The notes beneath the pieces were generated by a model. It was not told where the DNA came from, searched no databases, and was given only the letters and a program-made list of their open reading frames with translations. From Aneurinibacillus terranovensis DSM 18919 (lineage in GTDB: Bacteria; Bacillota; Bacilli; Aneurinibacillales; Aneurinibacillaceae), in NCBI RefSeq assembly GCF_000430625.1, contig NZ_KE387171.1, positions 162,240 through 226,239 of the forward strand: a stretch of 64,000 nucleotides of DNA, written 5' to 3'. Both the position numbers and the translations under genes were made by a program. Positions 34,282-44,133 of the stretch are shown piece by piece. Numbering within the stretch: the first letter of the stretch is position 1; each line of letters starts with the position of its first letter.

Positions 34282-35967
34282 TTAATTAAGCCGATAAACC
34301 AAAGCCTCATAGGGCTGTAAAATTAATGAGTGAATGGTTTCAGAGCGGTCTGTCTGATAGTTTCTAATCATTACTTGTGCTGTCGCATTGGAAAGCGAAT
34401 CCGGCAGTTCAAACGGCACAGTTTCCCTGGTGAAATTCAGGATAACAAGAATGGTCTCATTTTCAAACGTTCGCGTATACGCATACACTTTTTCATTTTC
34501 TTCCGCAATCAAATCATACGTTCCGTATATAAGCGCCGGATTTTGTTTGCGCAGCGCAATCAACCTTTTATAGTAATGGAGAATGGAATCCGGATCCTGC
34601 AGCTGCTGCTGCACATTAATCTGACCATAATTGGGATTCACCTTGATCCATGGCGTGCCGCTGCTGAATCCCGCGTTCTGTGTGGCATCCCACTGCATCG
34701 GTGTGCGGGCGTTATCCCGGCCTTTTGAATAGATAGATTCCATCACATCGTGTCCGGCTTTACCTTCTTTAAGTGCTTCCCGGTAGTAGTTCAAGATTTC
34801 AACGTCCTTATAGTCGTCAATCGAGGAAAAACGAACGTTCGTCATACCGATTTCCTGCCCCTGATAAATATAAGGAGTTCCCTGAAGCATCATGAAGAAT
34901 GTGGCCAGCATCTTGGCTGATTCCTTATGGTATTTGTGGTCATCGCCGAATCTGGATACAGAGCGGGGCTGATCGTGGTTTTCCAGATACAGCGAGTTCC
35001 ACCCTTTTCCTTCGAGTCCTTTCTGCCATCTGGTTATCACTTTTTTTAAATCGCGGAGCCGCCAGAGCTTGAGATCCCACTTTCCGCCCGGGCCGCTGTC
35101 GATCTCCATAAGCTCGAACTGGAACACCATATTGAATTTTCCGGTCATTTCATTTACGTACTCTAAGGCATCTTCAGGAGAAACACCCGGGGTTTCACCA
35201 ACCGTCATAGCTTCGTATTTGGAAAGCGCCTCGTCCTTCATCTCCTGCAGGAAGTCATGAATGCCCGGCCGGTTTAAATGATGTTCCAATGCAGGAACAT
35301 AAGGTTTTCCTTCGGGATTTGCCGCGTCAGGCAGCCCCGCTGTTTTTTTAATATGGGTAATGGCGTCGATCCGGAAGCCATCAATGCCTTTCGCCAGCCA
35401 CCACTTCATCACATTATAGATTTCATGGCGCACAATTGGATTTTCCCAGTTTAAATCCGGCTGCCTGGCAGAGAACAAATGCATGTAATATTCACCGGTC
35501 GTTTCATCGTATTTCCAGGCTGGACCGCTGAAAATGGATTCCCAGTTATTTGGTTCCTTCCCGTTTTTGCCGGGACGCCAAATATACCAATCCCGCTTCG
35601 GGCTGTCTTTCGAGGAACGCGATTCGATAAACCATGGATGTTCATCTGACGTATGGTTGGGCACGAGATCCATAATCAGCTTCATTCCACGTGCGTGCAC
35701 GTCAGCAAGCAGTTGTTCCCAGTCCGACATCGTGCCGAATTCATCCATAATTTCCTGATAGTCACTAATATCGTAGCCATTATCATCGTTGGGAGATTGA
35801 TAGACCGGCGAAAGCCAGATAACATCAATCCCGAGGCTTTTTAAATAATCGAGCTTTGATATAATTCCTTGCAGGTCGCCGATCCCGTCCCCGTTGCTGT
35901 CCATAAAGCTGCGGGGGTATATCTGATAGACAACGCTTTCTTTCCACCAGTATTTATTCACGATCAT
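34282..35967 (-). CDS. Alpha-glucosidase / oligo-1,6-glucosidase (GH13), second copy
   Basis: Cytoplasmic enzyme of about 561 residues, a paralog of the one at 12429-14114. It shares the stretch beginning ESVVYQIYPRSF, nucleophile Asp in DGFRIDAI (about 200), general acid Glu in TVGETPGV, and Asp in ENHDQPR. An insertion near residue 215 (GLPDAANPEGKPYVP) differs from the first copy. It lies upstream of a trehalose/maltose-type binding protein gene, so it probably hydrolysed imported alpha-glucosides. The ATG at 35967 is used with AAGGA upstream. A GTG two codons later is equally possible. Confidence 0.92.
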   Translation of the reverse strand: MIVNKYWWKESVVYQIYPRSFMDSNGDGIGDLQGIISKLDYLKSLGIDVIWLSPVYQSPNDDNGYDISDYQEIMDEFGTMSDWEQLLADVHARGMKLIMDLVPNHTSDEHPWFIESRSSKDSPKRDWYIWRPGKNGKEPNNWESIFSGPAWKYDETTGEYYMHLFSARQPDLNWENPIVRHEIYNVMKWWLAKGIDGFRIDAITHIKKTAGLPDAANPEGKPYVPALEHHLNRPGIHDFLQEMKDEALSKYEAMTVGETPGVSPEDALEYVNEMTGKFNMVFQFELMEIDSGPGGKWDLKLWRLRDLKKVITRWQKGLEGKGWNSLYLENHDQPRSVSRFGDDHKYHKESAKMLATFFMMLQGTPYIYQGQEIGMTNVRFSSIDDYKDVEILNYYREALKEGKAGHDVMESIYSKGRDNARTPMQWDATQNAGFSSGTPWIKVNPNYGQINVQQQLQDPDSILHYYKRLIALRKQNPALIYGTYDLIAEENEKVYAYTRTFENETILVILNFTRETVPFELPDSLSNATAQVMIRNYQTDRSETIHSLILQPYEALVYRLN

Positions 35968-36019
35968 CCACCATCCTTATCTGCTAAATAAAAAATCACG
36001 AAACACAAATTTATAAAAT

Positions 36020-36632
<613 letters not shown>

Positions 36633-36649
36633 GGTGTAAGAAACACTTA

Positions 36650-36667
36650 AACGTAAACGTTTACGTT
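36650..36667. promoter_or_regulatory. LacI-type operator AACGTAAACGTTTACGTT
   Basis: Perfect 18-bp palindrome just upstream of the broken glucosidase, on its promoter side. It is a near match to the site before the LacI gene at 37702-37719, and both are followed by GAGTT. Confidence 0.75.
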
Positions 36668-36681
36668 GAGTTCAAAAAATA

Positions 36682-37686
36682 TTATGTTATATCTTTGACG
36701 GTTTCCCGTTCAACCACGGTGTAGGGCATAATAAGATTTTTTGCACGGCTCGGGTCTTCCATCATAGTGAGCAGCATCTGCGCTGCCTCTTTCCCCATCT
36801 CGTGCAGCGGCTGTGATACGGTCGTCAGCGGGGGAATCGCCATTTCAGCAATCTGAGTATTATCGTATCCAATAACCGATAATTCATCAGGAACGTGCAC
36901 CCCGTGTTTATGGGCCGCCAGAAGGGCCCCGACCGCCATTTCATCGCTCGCAGCAAACACTGCCGTTATATTGGGGGCCTGCTCCCACAGCTGTTCCATG
37001 CCGGACAGTCCGCTTCGATACCCGAAATCCCCGTAAACAATATACGGTTCTCTTACAGGAATGTCATAATCCGTGAGTGCCTGCATATATCCCTCGACCC
37101 GCGGCCTTCCGGCAATCATGTCATCCTTTGTCCCGGCAATCATGCCAATATGCCGGTGCCCTTTTTCTATCAGAAACGTTGTGGCACTGTAGGCGGCTTT
37201 ACTATCATCCACTTTTATGTAAGGCAAATCATACGGATGGGGTAAGGTAGCAACAAGAACGACAGGAATCTGCATCGCCATAAGCGCCCGGTACGGTTCC
37301 TCCTGCAAGGCACCGCTTACAAAAATAATGCCGTCTACCTGTTTTTCTCTTAACACCTGCAAGTACTTCATGATTCGTTTTCCATTTGAGTCTGTATTGC
37401 ATACGATAACACTATGGTTCAAACGATTGGCTGTATACTCAATGCCATTTAGAAGTTTCGAAGAGAACATACTCGACACATCGGGAAATAAAACACCGAT
37501 CGTCTGTGTACGTTTATTAATTAACCCGCGCGCGATCGCATTTGGCTGATAACCCATCTCTTCAATGACATTCATTACTTTTGTCTTTGTCTCCTCCGAG
37601 TACCCGGGTAAATTGTTTAAAATGCGGGATACTGTGGCAATCGAGACATTCGCTGCTTTTGCTACATCCTTTATGGTTGGTTTCAT
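36682..37686 (-). CDS. LacI-family repressor of the alpha-glucoside locus
   Basis: Regulator of about 334 residues. The helix-turn-helix is near residues 4-25 (IKDVAKAANVSIATVSRIL), the hinge is YQPNAIARGLI and the sugar-binding core contains FAASDEMAVGALLAAHKHG and ELSVIGYDNTQIAEM. The ATG at 37686 with GTGAGG upstream is chosen; the frame open to 37794 adds residues unlike the family. An operator 16 bases before the start suggests autoregulation. A second site lies upstream of the decayed glucosidase/ABC genes, its probable target. Confidence 0.92.
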   Translation of the reverse strand: MKPTIKDVAKAANVSIATVSRILNNLPGYSEETKTKVMNVIEEMGYQPNAIARGLINKRTQTIGVLFPDVSSMFSSKLLNGIEYTANRLNHSVIVCNTDSNGKRIMKYLQVLREKQVDGIIFVSGALQEEPYRALMAMQIPVVLVATLPHPYDLPYIKVDDSKAAYSATTFLIEKGHRHIGMIAGTKDDMIAGRPRVEGYMQALTDYDIPVREPYIVYGDFGYRSGLSGMEQLWEQAPNITAVFAASDEMAVGALLAAHKHGVHVPDELSVIGYDNTQIAEMAIPPLTTVSQPLHEMGKEAAQMLLTMMEDPSRAKNLIMPYTVVERETVKDIT

Positions 37687-37701
37687 GTATACCTCACTGC
37701 T

Positions 37702-37719
37702 AACGAAAACGTTTACGTT
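37702..37719. promoter_or_regulatory. Operator at the LacI gene
   Basis: AACGAAAACGTTTACGTT differs by one base from the perfect palindrome at 36650-36667. It lies between the promoter region and the ribosome binding site of the regulator gene. Confidence 0.7.
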
Positions 37720-37798
37720 GAGTTTAGTATAGCAATGCACTGGAAAAATAGCAATCAAAAAGTTTGGGGGCTGGTTGCGGCATGAGTCGGACACAACG

Positions 37799-37836
37799 AA
37801 AGCAGCTTTCCTGGATCAAATCAGGTAGCTGCTTTT
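37799..37836. terminator. Terminator of the ABC export operon
   Basis: AAAGCAGCT and AGCTGCTTT arms, with CCTG/CAGG inside, lie just past the minus-strand permease stop. The T-rich flank is stronger on the plus strand, so it may act both ways. Confidence 0.65.
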
Positions 37837-37848
37837 GTTTTCCTTTTA

Positions 37849-40503
37849 TTACAAGTTTCTCAACGATTGAGAGATATCCTTTCTCGAATAGTTAATCATT
37901 CCAAGTATAACTACTATCATAAAGGCAATGCCTGTCACTATTAAGATTACTAAGTATCCCCAAGGAATGTTTAAAAATTCAGGCGGTGGATCAAACACAC
38001 CTTCCAGCACTTTTACTAATATTTGAGCTATCAACATCCCAAACCCTAATCCAATTACTCCTCCAACGGTTAAAATAAGCAATCCCTCACTCCAGAGAAA
38101 GGCACCTAATTGATTGCGTTTGGCGCCAATTGCAGTCAAAATGGAATAAATCCTTCTGCGTTCATTCATGCCCAATGCCAGAACTAATCCTGTTGCACCT
38201 GCAATGAATAGGATGGAAAACACGAGTTCCAGCCTTGTTAAGCCATGCAAGTTAACGGACGTCAAACTCGTACTTATCGTTTTTTGTGTTGAATTAATTT
38301 CCGTAACCTTCACACCCGGTAAATTAACAACCACTTTTTTAGCCTGTGACGCAAGCTTCTCCGGAGAGATATTGGTGTGCATTAATATTGTTTCATATGC
38401 GTTCACACCAGTTTTCTCAGCTATATAACCAGCATTCGCTACTAAAAAAGAATCCTTCGGGGCTGTTGGGAATTCACGGACGATTCCAACAAAGTGAAAT
38501 GGAATCACATGATATTGATGGTCTTTACCCTGTAAACGAAGATTTATTTGATCTCCTGGCTGTAATTGATAATCTGTCGCGGTTTCTGCTGATACAAAAA
38601 TTCCATCTTTTTGTTGGGATAACTTAGATAAAGATGCCCTTGCATCCCCGTTTTCGAAATAAGCATTTGAAATATGTGTTGCTTGGCCAATATGCTGTGC
38701 GTCTATTCCAAATAAATCCTGCAAATCATTCCCAACATACGCAAAACGATGCTGCATTGGTTGAATGTCTACGACTCCGTTTAATTTACTTAATTCCTGA
38801 AGCTTGCTCGCTGGATTTGCTGCAGTTGAACCTGATACTGTTACATCCGCTCCATTAGTTAACTGTGCATCCACTAATCCTTGTGCATTGTAAGAAGTAT
38901 TAAATACAGCTGTTGAAGTAGCAAAAGAAAAGGATAAGGAAACTAAAATAATTCCTCGCACTAATAGCTTTCTCTGTCTACTAAAAGAGCTGGATACTAC
39001 ATGAGATAAATTGTGGGCGACTGGTCGAAAAATCTTTGACAAGATATTCTTTCCCTTATCTAACGCAATGGATAGCAGTCTCATAAAGAGAAGAGTGCCA
39101 CCCAGCCATAGACAAAACGGTGCAATAAATGCCTCATAATGAACAGAAGTTTGAGCTACTCCTTCGGGTGCCAGTACGAGTTTATAGCCTGTATTTGCGG
39201 AATTCACAAAGGATACAGCAGAGATAACCAAAAGGATAATATCTAAATAGATACGTCTCCATAGCGGTTTTCTTTTCCTCCCAATGATTGCTTTTGCAGA
39301 ATCGACTGTTGAATATCTGGCATCTTTCCATGCTGGCAATAAAACTGAGAAGATAGAAAGAAAAAATCCAGATATGGCGGCCAAAGAAACCCAGATGATA
39401 GTGGAAGTATTAAAAATCAAGCTTGCACCTGTAATAAATTTGGAAGCAAAAACAGACAGAAGTAATCCCGCTATCACTCCAAATATTCCAACCAACAGAG
39501 CTTCTACCGTGGCGAAATTCAATACTTGCGCTATAGAAGCTCCACGTGTTCGAAGAAGTGCCTGTTGTTCACGCCTTAACTGTGATCCAGAAGCAGCGAT
39601 TGAAACCGTAAGTAATGCAGCTAAAATAGCACCGGGAAGACCTAAGAATAAAAATAGAATTCTTGCATATAAACTATCTTCCCTTACTCCACCTAACCTT
39701 GCAGCAAGATTGTTCCCTACTATTCCACTGCCTGACATCAAGGCCTCTACATGGTTGGCCAATTGCTGGACATATACATAAGCCGAACTTGGGTCATGCG
39801 GCAGCTGATGAGAGATGTTTAAGTGAAGCTCCGTTTTCACAGAATCCGGGTGTCCACTCATTTGTGCATCAAAAATTTGATGCCACTTTGAACTTGGCAA
39901 TAATAGAACATTATCCGGTGGTGCCTGTGGCGCCGCATTTGCAGGTACGCCCACTGCCTGAAAAAGTGAATCGGCATTAGGGAGATCAACAACACCGTCA
40001 ATCTTTACTTTTACTGGTGGCAATCCGACGCGCTTAATAGTCACTTGATCGCCAACGGAAACGTGTAAATTTGCTGCCGTTTGTTGTGCTATTAACACGC
40101 CGTCCGTTGAACCCAGTAAATATCGGATTTGTGAAGGAAAAAGGCGGGCGTACTGTTGTGAAACTCCAACTACCTGTCCTGCACCAGTTGTCTGTGTTGT
40201 CCCAGCCGCTGTAGCAGAAAAACCTGTGGTATCTGCATAAACAACCTCTGACAGAGAATGGTATGAGGTCGTATCCTGAACGGCTTTAATAACCTTCTGT
40301 CGGTCTGAAGGATGGGAAAGTAAAATTTGCCAATCAACGGGTACATCTTTCACCGCTCTTGCCGTCATAATGGAATCGCTTGCTGAGATAAAGGCACCCA
40401 AGGATGCTAATAGAGCCACTGTCAATGCGACTCCTACTATTGCCCCCCACATTCGGACACTGTTACGTAACAATAATCCCTTTATCCATATTAAATAATT
40501 CAA
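37849..40503 (-). CDS. FtsX-family ABC transporter permease (large)
   Basis: Membrane protein of about 884 residues. It has an N-terminal membrane segment (near residues 18-40), a large extracytoplasmic domain, and an FtsX-like block of three segments (about 270-400). A further segment pair, a second extracytoplasmic domain (about 510-720) and a C-terminal FtsX block (about 745-880, with GMNERRRIYSILTAIGAKRNQLGAF) follow. This two-block layout is that of MacB/LolCE-type permeases that move lipids, lipoproteins or peptides outward. I place the start at a TTG (40503) overlapping the stop of the ATPase gene, with GGAGGAGG upstream. The longer ATG frame at 40542 lies inside that gene. Confidence 0.88.
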   Translation of the reverse strand: MNYLIWIKGLLLRNSVRMWGAIVGVALTVALLASLGAFISASDSIMTARAVKDVPVDWQILLSHPSDRQKVIKAVQDTTSYHSLSEVVYADTTGFSATAAGTTQTTGAGQVVGVSQQYARLFPSQIRYLLGSTDGVLIAQQTAANLHVSVGDQVTIKRVGLPPVKVKIDGVVDLPNADSLFQAVGVPANAAPQAPPDNVLLLPSSKWHQIFDAQMSGHPDSVKTELHLNISHQLPHDPSSAYVYVQQLANHVEALMSGSGIVGNNLAARLGGVREDSLYARILFLFLGLPGAILAALLTVSIAASGSQLRREQQALLRTRGASIAQVLNFATVEALLVGIFGVIAGLLLSVFASKFITGASLIFNTSTIIWVSLAAISGFFLSIFSVLLPAWKDARYSTVDSAKAIIGRKRKPLWRRIYLDIILLVISAVSFVNSANTGYKLVLAPEGVAQTSVHYEAFIAPFCLWLGGTLLFMRLLSIALDKGKNILSKIFRPVAHNLSHVVSSSFSRQRKLLVRGIILVSLSFSFATSTAVFNTSYNAQGLVDAQLTNGADVTVSGSTAANPASKLQELSKLNGVVDIQPMQHRFAYVGNDLQDLFGIDAQHIGQATHISNAYFENGDARASLSKLSQQKDGIFVSAETATDYQLQPGDQINLRLQGKDHQYHVIPFHFVGIVREFPTAPKDSFLVANAGYIAEKTGVNAYETILMHTNISPEKLASQAKKVVVNLPGVKVTEINSTQKTISTSLTSVNLHGLTRLELVFSILFIAGATGLVLALGMNERRRIYSILTAIGAKRNQLGAFLWSEGLLILTVGGVIGLGFGMLIAQILVKVLEGVFDPPPEFLNIPWGYLVILIVTGIAFMIVVILGMINYSRKDISQSLRNL

Positions 40504-41174
40504 ATGTCTTCCTCCTCCAGTCTGCCTCGATGCATGTGCCATTTCGAATCAAATCGTTTAGCAACCTCACTATCATGTGTAGCGACAACGATAGCTGCTC
40601 CGCTTTCATTTATATTTGATAAAAGAGTATCCATCATAAAATTTGCTGTTGGATGGTCGAGTTGTCCCGTTGGCTCATCTGCCAGTATTAGTTTTGGTTT
40701 ACCCGCCAACGCTCTTGCGACAGCTACTCTTTGTGCTTGTCCTCCTGACAGTTCCTCGGGCAATTTATTGGCAAGGCGATGCATTTCCAATCGTTCCAAA
40801 GCATTCATCGCTTCAGCTCTTGCCTTATTTGCCTCTACATTGTTTAACAAAAGCGGGATTTCCACATTTTCTATAACTGAGAGTGGCGCTAGTAAACTAG
40901 GCATTTGAAAAATAAAACTTATATGGACAGGCCGAAGAACGTTTCTTTCTCCTAAAAGTGGCCACGTAATCGAACCTTTCGTAGGTATTTCAAGCCCCCC
41001 TAAAATTTGCAGAAGTGTCGACTTTCCACTACCCGATGGGCCAACCAGTGCAATTTTATCTCCAGGTTTGATTTTACAAGTAGCCGATTCAAGTGCGACC
41101 ACATCAGTTTGTCCATTTCTATATGAACAGCCAATATTTGTTGCATCCACAAGTAATTGCTGGGAAATCACCAT
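40500..41174 (-). CDS. ABC transporter ATP-binding protein (LolD/MacB type)
   Basis: ATPase of 224 residues. Walker A GPSGSGKST, signature LSGGQAQRVAVARAL, Walker B LILADEPTGQLD and switch His in ATHDSEVAK are intact. It overlaps both neighbours by a few bases (GTGATG at the start, TTGA at the end). It is one of two adjacent but different ATPases that serve a single permease, so a heterodimeric ATPase is likely. Confidence 0.9.
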   Translation of the reverse strand: MVISQQLLVDATNIGCSYRNGQTDVVALESATCKIKPGDKIALVGPSGSGKSTLLQILGGLEIPTKGSITWPLLGERNVLRPVHISFIFQMPSLLAPLSVIENVEIPLLLNNVEANKARAEAMNALERLEMHRLANKLPEELSGGQAQRVAVARALAGKPKLILADEPTGQLDHPTANFMMDTLLSNINESGAAIVVATHDSEVAKRFDSKWHMHRGRLEEEDI

Positions 41175-41833
41175 CACTCTACAATCCTTCCATCATTTAA
41201 ATGTACGATTCGATCTGCACGGCTACCTAACATACTACTATGTGTGGCAATCAGTACAGCACCGCCTTTTGTCCGCTGCTGGTCAAATAAATCTAAAATA
41301 CGCTTTTCAGTTTCCTCATCCACTTCTCCAGTTGGTTCGTCTGCCAGCAAGATTGAAGGTTCCTTTGATAATGCGACAGCTAATCCAACACGTGCTGCTT
41401 CTCCACCTGACAATTGAGAGGGATATGCCTTTTTCCGATGACTGAGTCCCACCATATCGATTAATTGATTTAAGTGTTCCTTATTATACTTGTTTGCCAG
41501 CCTCATCTGGAGCAATATATTTCCCTCAACAGTAAGATGATTTAACAAATTTCCTGATTGTTTCAAAATACCTATATGCTTTGCCCGCATTGCTGCACGC
41601 TCTGTTTCCGGCCGACGGGTTATTCGCTGCCCGTGCAACTCCACGTAACCCCCATCCGGTTCATCCAAACCAACAAGGCATGACAATAGTGTTGATTTTC
41701 CACTACCTGATGGTCCCATCAACGCAACCATTTCCCCCGATTTGATCTCAATGCTTACACCCTTTAACGCAAGTGTTTCATCTTCTTCTGAATGATAAAA
41801 TTTATAAATATCATTCGCACGCAGGACCGTCAT
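41174..41833 (-). CDS. ABC transporter ATP-binding protein (LolD/MacB type), second
   Basis: ATPase of about 219 residues with Walker A GPSGSGKST, signature LSGGEAARVGLAVAL, Walker B ILLADEPTGEVD and switch His in ATHSSMLGS. The ATG at 41833 has GGAGGTGG upstream, and the preceding lipoprotein gene stops one base earlier. The signature LSGGE and the less usual VGLAVAL differ from the partner ATPase, supporting two distinct subunits. Confidence 0.9.
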   Translation of the reverse strand: MTVLRANDIYKFYHSEEDETLALKGVSIEIKSGEMVALMGPSGSGKSTLLSCLVGLDEPDGGYVELHGQRITRRPETERAAMRAKHIGILKQSGNLLNHLTVEGNILLQMRLANKYNKEHLNQLIDMVGLSHRKKAYPSQLSGGEAARVGLAVALSKEPSILLADEPTGEVDEETEKRILDLFDQQRTKGGAVLIATHSSMLGSRADRIVHLNDGRIVE

Positions 41834-41834
41834 T

Positions 41835-42560
41835 TTATTTCCACCTCCAGCTCTCGGATATTTTTTTCCATTGATCAACGTTGTCTGAACCCAGTGGCGC
41901 CCACACAGTAAGGGAGCCTATCTTTCCATTTTTGTTGAAATAGAAGGTTTCATTTTCTAATCGAATTTGTTTGTTAGTTACAGGATTTGGGTCAGAGTTC
42001 GAATTATATTTCACTACTACGGATTTTCCACCAGGTAGAGTAACCTCTTTTATTTCGACTATTTTAATTGCGCGGCCATTCGCGATCAAATCTTTTACCT
42101 GATTATTCTTAATATTATCTAATGTGAAAGGCCTGGCATCTGTGCCAATCGTTGTTTTTACTCCGTCAAACTTATCTACAAAACGAGCATCAGCCCCGTT
42201 TTCTGTTCTGGACCAGCCCTCAGGTACTGCAATAGAATAACCACCCTGATTAGAGGTATAATTTACGAATGCCTGCGAATCAGGAATATCACCTACAGGA
42301 TTTTTTTCTGGTGGTAGAGGTTTTTCATTACTTTTCACTGGATTCTCCTGATTGGTTGCTTTTTCGGATTTTGGCGAACCCCCATTATCCGATGATGATG
42401 TTGTGCTTGACTGGTTAGAATTAGTAGTCGACACCTGGTTTGTATGCGTACTATTATCGGTACTAGAGGTGGTTGAAAGCTGCTTACTTCCGCAACCTGC
42501 TAATAGAAAAATTAAAATTAGTGCCAGGGCTGTTATTCCCATCTTCATTTTCATCTTCAT
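41835..42560 (-). CDS. Lipoprotein of the ABC export module
   Basis: Secreted lipoprotein of about 241 residues. It has a basic MKMKMKM start, a hydrophobic stretch and LLAGCGSK (Cys near residue 23), a Ser/Thr/Asn-rich linker to about residue 90, and a folded domain with GGYSIAVPEGWSR and FYFNKNGKIGSLTVWAP. That domain resembles the PsbP/MOG1-like fold seen in many Gram-positive lipoproteins. The start could be any of the first three Met codons; the third has the best spacing from GGGAGG. It is the first gene of the operon with two ATPases and the permease. Its role may be substrate delivery or envelope-stress buffering. Confidence 0.82.
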   Translation of the reverse strand: MKMKMKMGITALALILIFLLAGCGSKQLSTTSSTDNSTHTNQVSTTNSNQSSTTSSSDNGGSPKSEKATNQENPVKSNEKPLPPEKNPVGDIPDSQAFVNYTSNQGGYSIAVPEGWSRTENGADARFVDKFDGVKTTIGTDARPFTLDNIKNNQVKDLIANGRAIKIVEIKEVTLPGGKSVVVKYNSNSDPNPVTNKQIRLENETFYFNKNGKIGSLTVWAPLGSDNVDQWKKISESWRWK

Positions 42561-42603
42561 TTCCTCCCTATATGTTTATTCTAATTACAAACTTGATTAT
42601 GGA

Positions 42604-42641
42604 TTTTTCATATAAAAAAACGGTAGTATGAATATGAAAAA
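42604..42641. promoter_or_regulatory. Inverted repeat upstream of the export operon
   Basis: TTTTTCATAT (42604-42613) is matched by ATATGAAAAA (42632-42641). It lies in the promoter region of the lipoprotein-ABC operon and is a candidate site for the response regulator encoded upstream. Confidence 0.35.
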
Positions 42642-42703
42642 ACAATGAAAATTAAAAAAGAGATTTTCATAATAGTAAATAGATAGAAACGTCTGCATTT
42701 AAA

Positions 42704-42743
42704 CTAAAAAACACAGTGCCATTTTAGACACTATGTTTTTTAG
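42704..42743 (-). terminator. Terminator of the two-component operon
   Basis: CTAAAAAACA..AGTG pairs with CACT..TGTTTTTTAG, giving a stem with a T-run on either strand, just downstream of the kinase stop. Confidence 0.7.
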
Positions 42744-42783
42744 GAATACATTATATTTGCTGCATATAAAAAGATTACCAGTT

Positions 42784-44133
42784 TCATTTTCTAGGTAACT
42801 TGATTACAACCTCGGTGCCAATTCCTTCTTTTGATAAAACATGAATAGCACCTCCATGCTGAATAACAATGGATTTCGCAATAGATAGGCCGAGTCCTGT
42901 TCCTCCGGTTTTGCGCGCACGGGATTTATCTACTCGATAAAACCTGTCGAAAATAAGATCTATCTCTTCTTCTGGTATACCAATTCCATAATCTTTTACT
43001 TTAATAAACGTTTGTTCAGGATTTTGATTCAAATGAATTTCCACAGCTTGTTTGCTGTATTTAAGAGAATTATCTACTAAAATAAGCAGCAGTTGTTTTA
43101 TTTTTAAGGAGTCTCCAACTATAAACATTGGATTCGAGATAGAAATTATTTTTATTGACCGATGATACAATTTCCTTAGTAATTTTCCGACATTTTCACA
43201 TAAACCAACGAGGTCAAACTCCTGTATTGTAAGGTTATCTTCCTTTTCCGACGAAGCTAAATCTAACAATTGTTGAGTTATCTTTTTCATGTGAAGCGCT
43301 TCTTCATGAATAGACGTAATGGCTTCTTTTTGAATTTCAGCGTCGTTCATTCCCCATCTTTTTAACATGTTCGCATAACTTTCTATAATGGTTAATGGCG
43401 TTTTCAATTCATGGGAGGCATCGGAAACAAACTGCCGCTGCTTCATAAAATCCGTCTCTAACCGTTCAATCATATGATTAAATGTAGAAATTACCTGATA
43501 TATTTCATCTTTCGGCTTATCTTCCACTGGAATTTTCTTGAATGTTAAACTTGTATCAATTTCTTTCATCGTATGAATCATGTTAGAAAGTGGGCGTAAC
43601 ATCATCCTGGACAGCAACATCCCACTAACAATAGTAAGAAGAACAGCACCTAACGAAGAAAAAAGCAAAACAGAAATGAGCGTATTTATATTCCCTTCTA
43701 AGGAAACAAGCTTCTCCCCCATTTCTAACGTTCCTATAACAGTCCCTTCTACTCGTATCGGGGAACGTACGATAAGGATTTTATGTCCATTAACAGAATA
43801 TAAATCCGAGTTAGATGCTTGCGTTAATTTTTGCTTAATTTTTATAGCATCTGGATCATCTGTGATTTGATTAACGATGTTAAAATCTTTATCTACTACC
43901 CGAATCATGGAATTGTCCGGTAAGAATTTTTGAAGGACATTTTCTTTATGTTGTGTCAGTAAATCACTTACACTTACATTCTCTACAATATTATCTGCCT
44001 TGGAAAAGAGCATCTCTTTTTCATTTGCTGTCGTTATTTTTATAAATAAAAAATAGATAATAAAATTAACAAGTAGTAGAATACAAATAACCCAAATAGA
44101 AGTGAACAGAGATATTTTAAATTTAAAACTCAT
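42784..44133 (-). CDS. Sensor histidine kinase of the export module
   Basis: Membrane kinase of 449 residues. It has a membrane segment near 11-33, an extracellular domain to about 148, a second segment near 150-175, HAMP, and HisKA with the phosphorylated His at about 241 (SDASHELKTPLTIIESY). The ATPase domain has DNSLKYS, DYGIGIP, FDRFYRVDKSRARKTGGTGLGLSI. The layout matches kinases of the CssS/YkoH-like group. It is translationally coupled (ATGA) to its response regulator and lies next to a lipoprotein-ABC operon that it probably controls. Confidence 0.92.
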   Translation of the reverse strand: MSFKFKISLFTSIWVICILLLVNFIIYFLFIKITTANEKEMLFSKADNIVENVSVSDLLTQHKENVLQKFLPDNSMIRVVDKDFNIVNQITDDPDAIKIKQKLTQASNSDLYSVNGHKILIVRSPIRVEGTVIGTLEMGEKLVSLEGNINTLISVLLFSSLGAVLLTIVSGMLLSRMMLRPLSNMIHTMKEIDTSLTFKKIPVEDKPKDEIYQVISTFNHMIERLETDFMKQRQFVSDASHELKTPLTIIESYANMLKRWGMNDAEIQKEAITSIHEEALHMKKITQQLLDLASSEKEDNLTIQEFDLVGLCENVGKLLRKLYHRSIKIISISNPMFIVGDSLKIKQLLLILVDNSLKYSKQAVEIHLNQNPEQTFIKVKDYGIGIPEEEIDLIFDRFYRVDKSRARKTGGTGLGLSIAKSIVIQHGGAIHVLSKEGIGTEVVIKLPRK

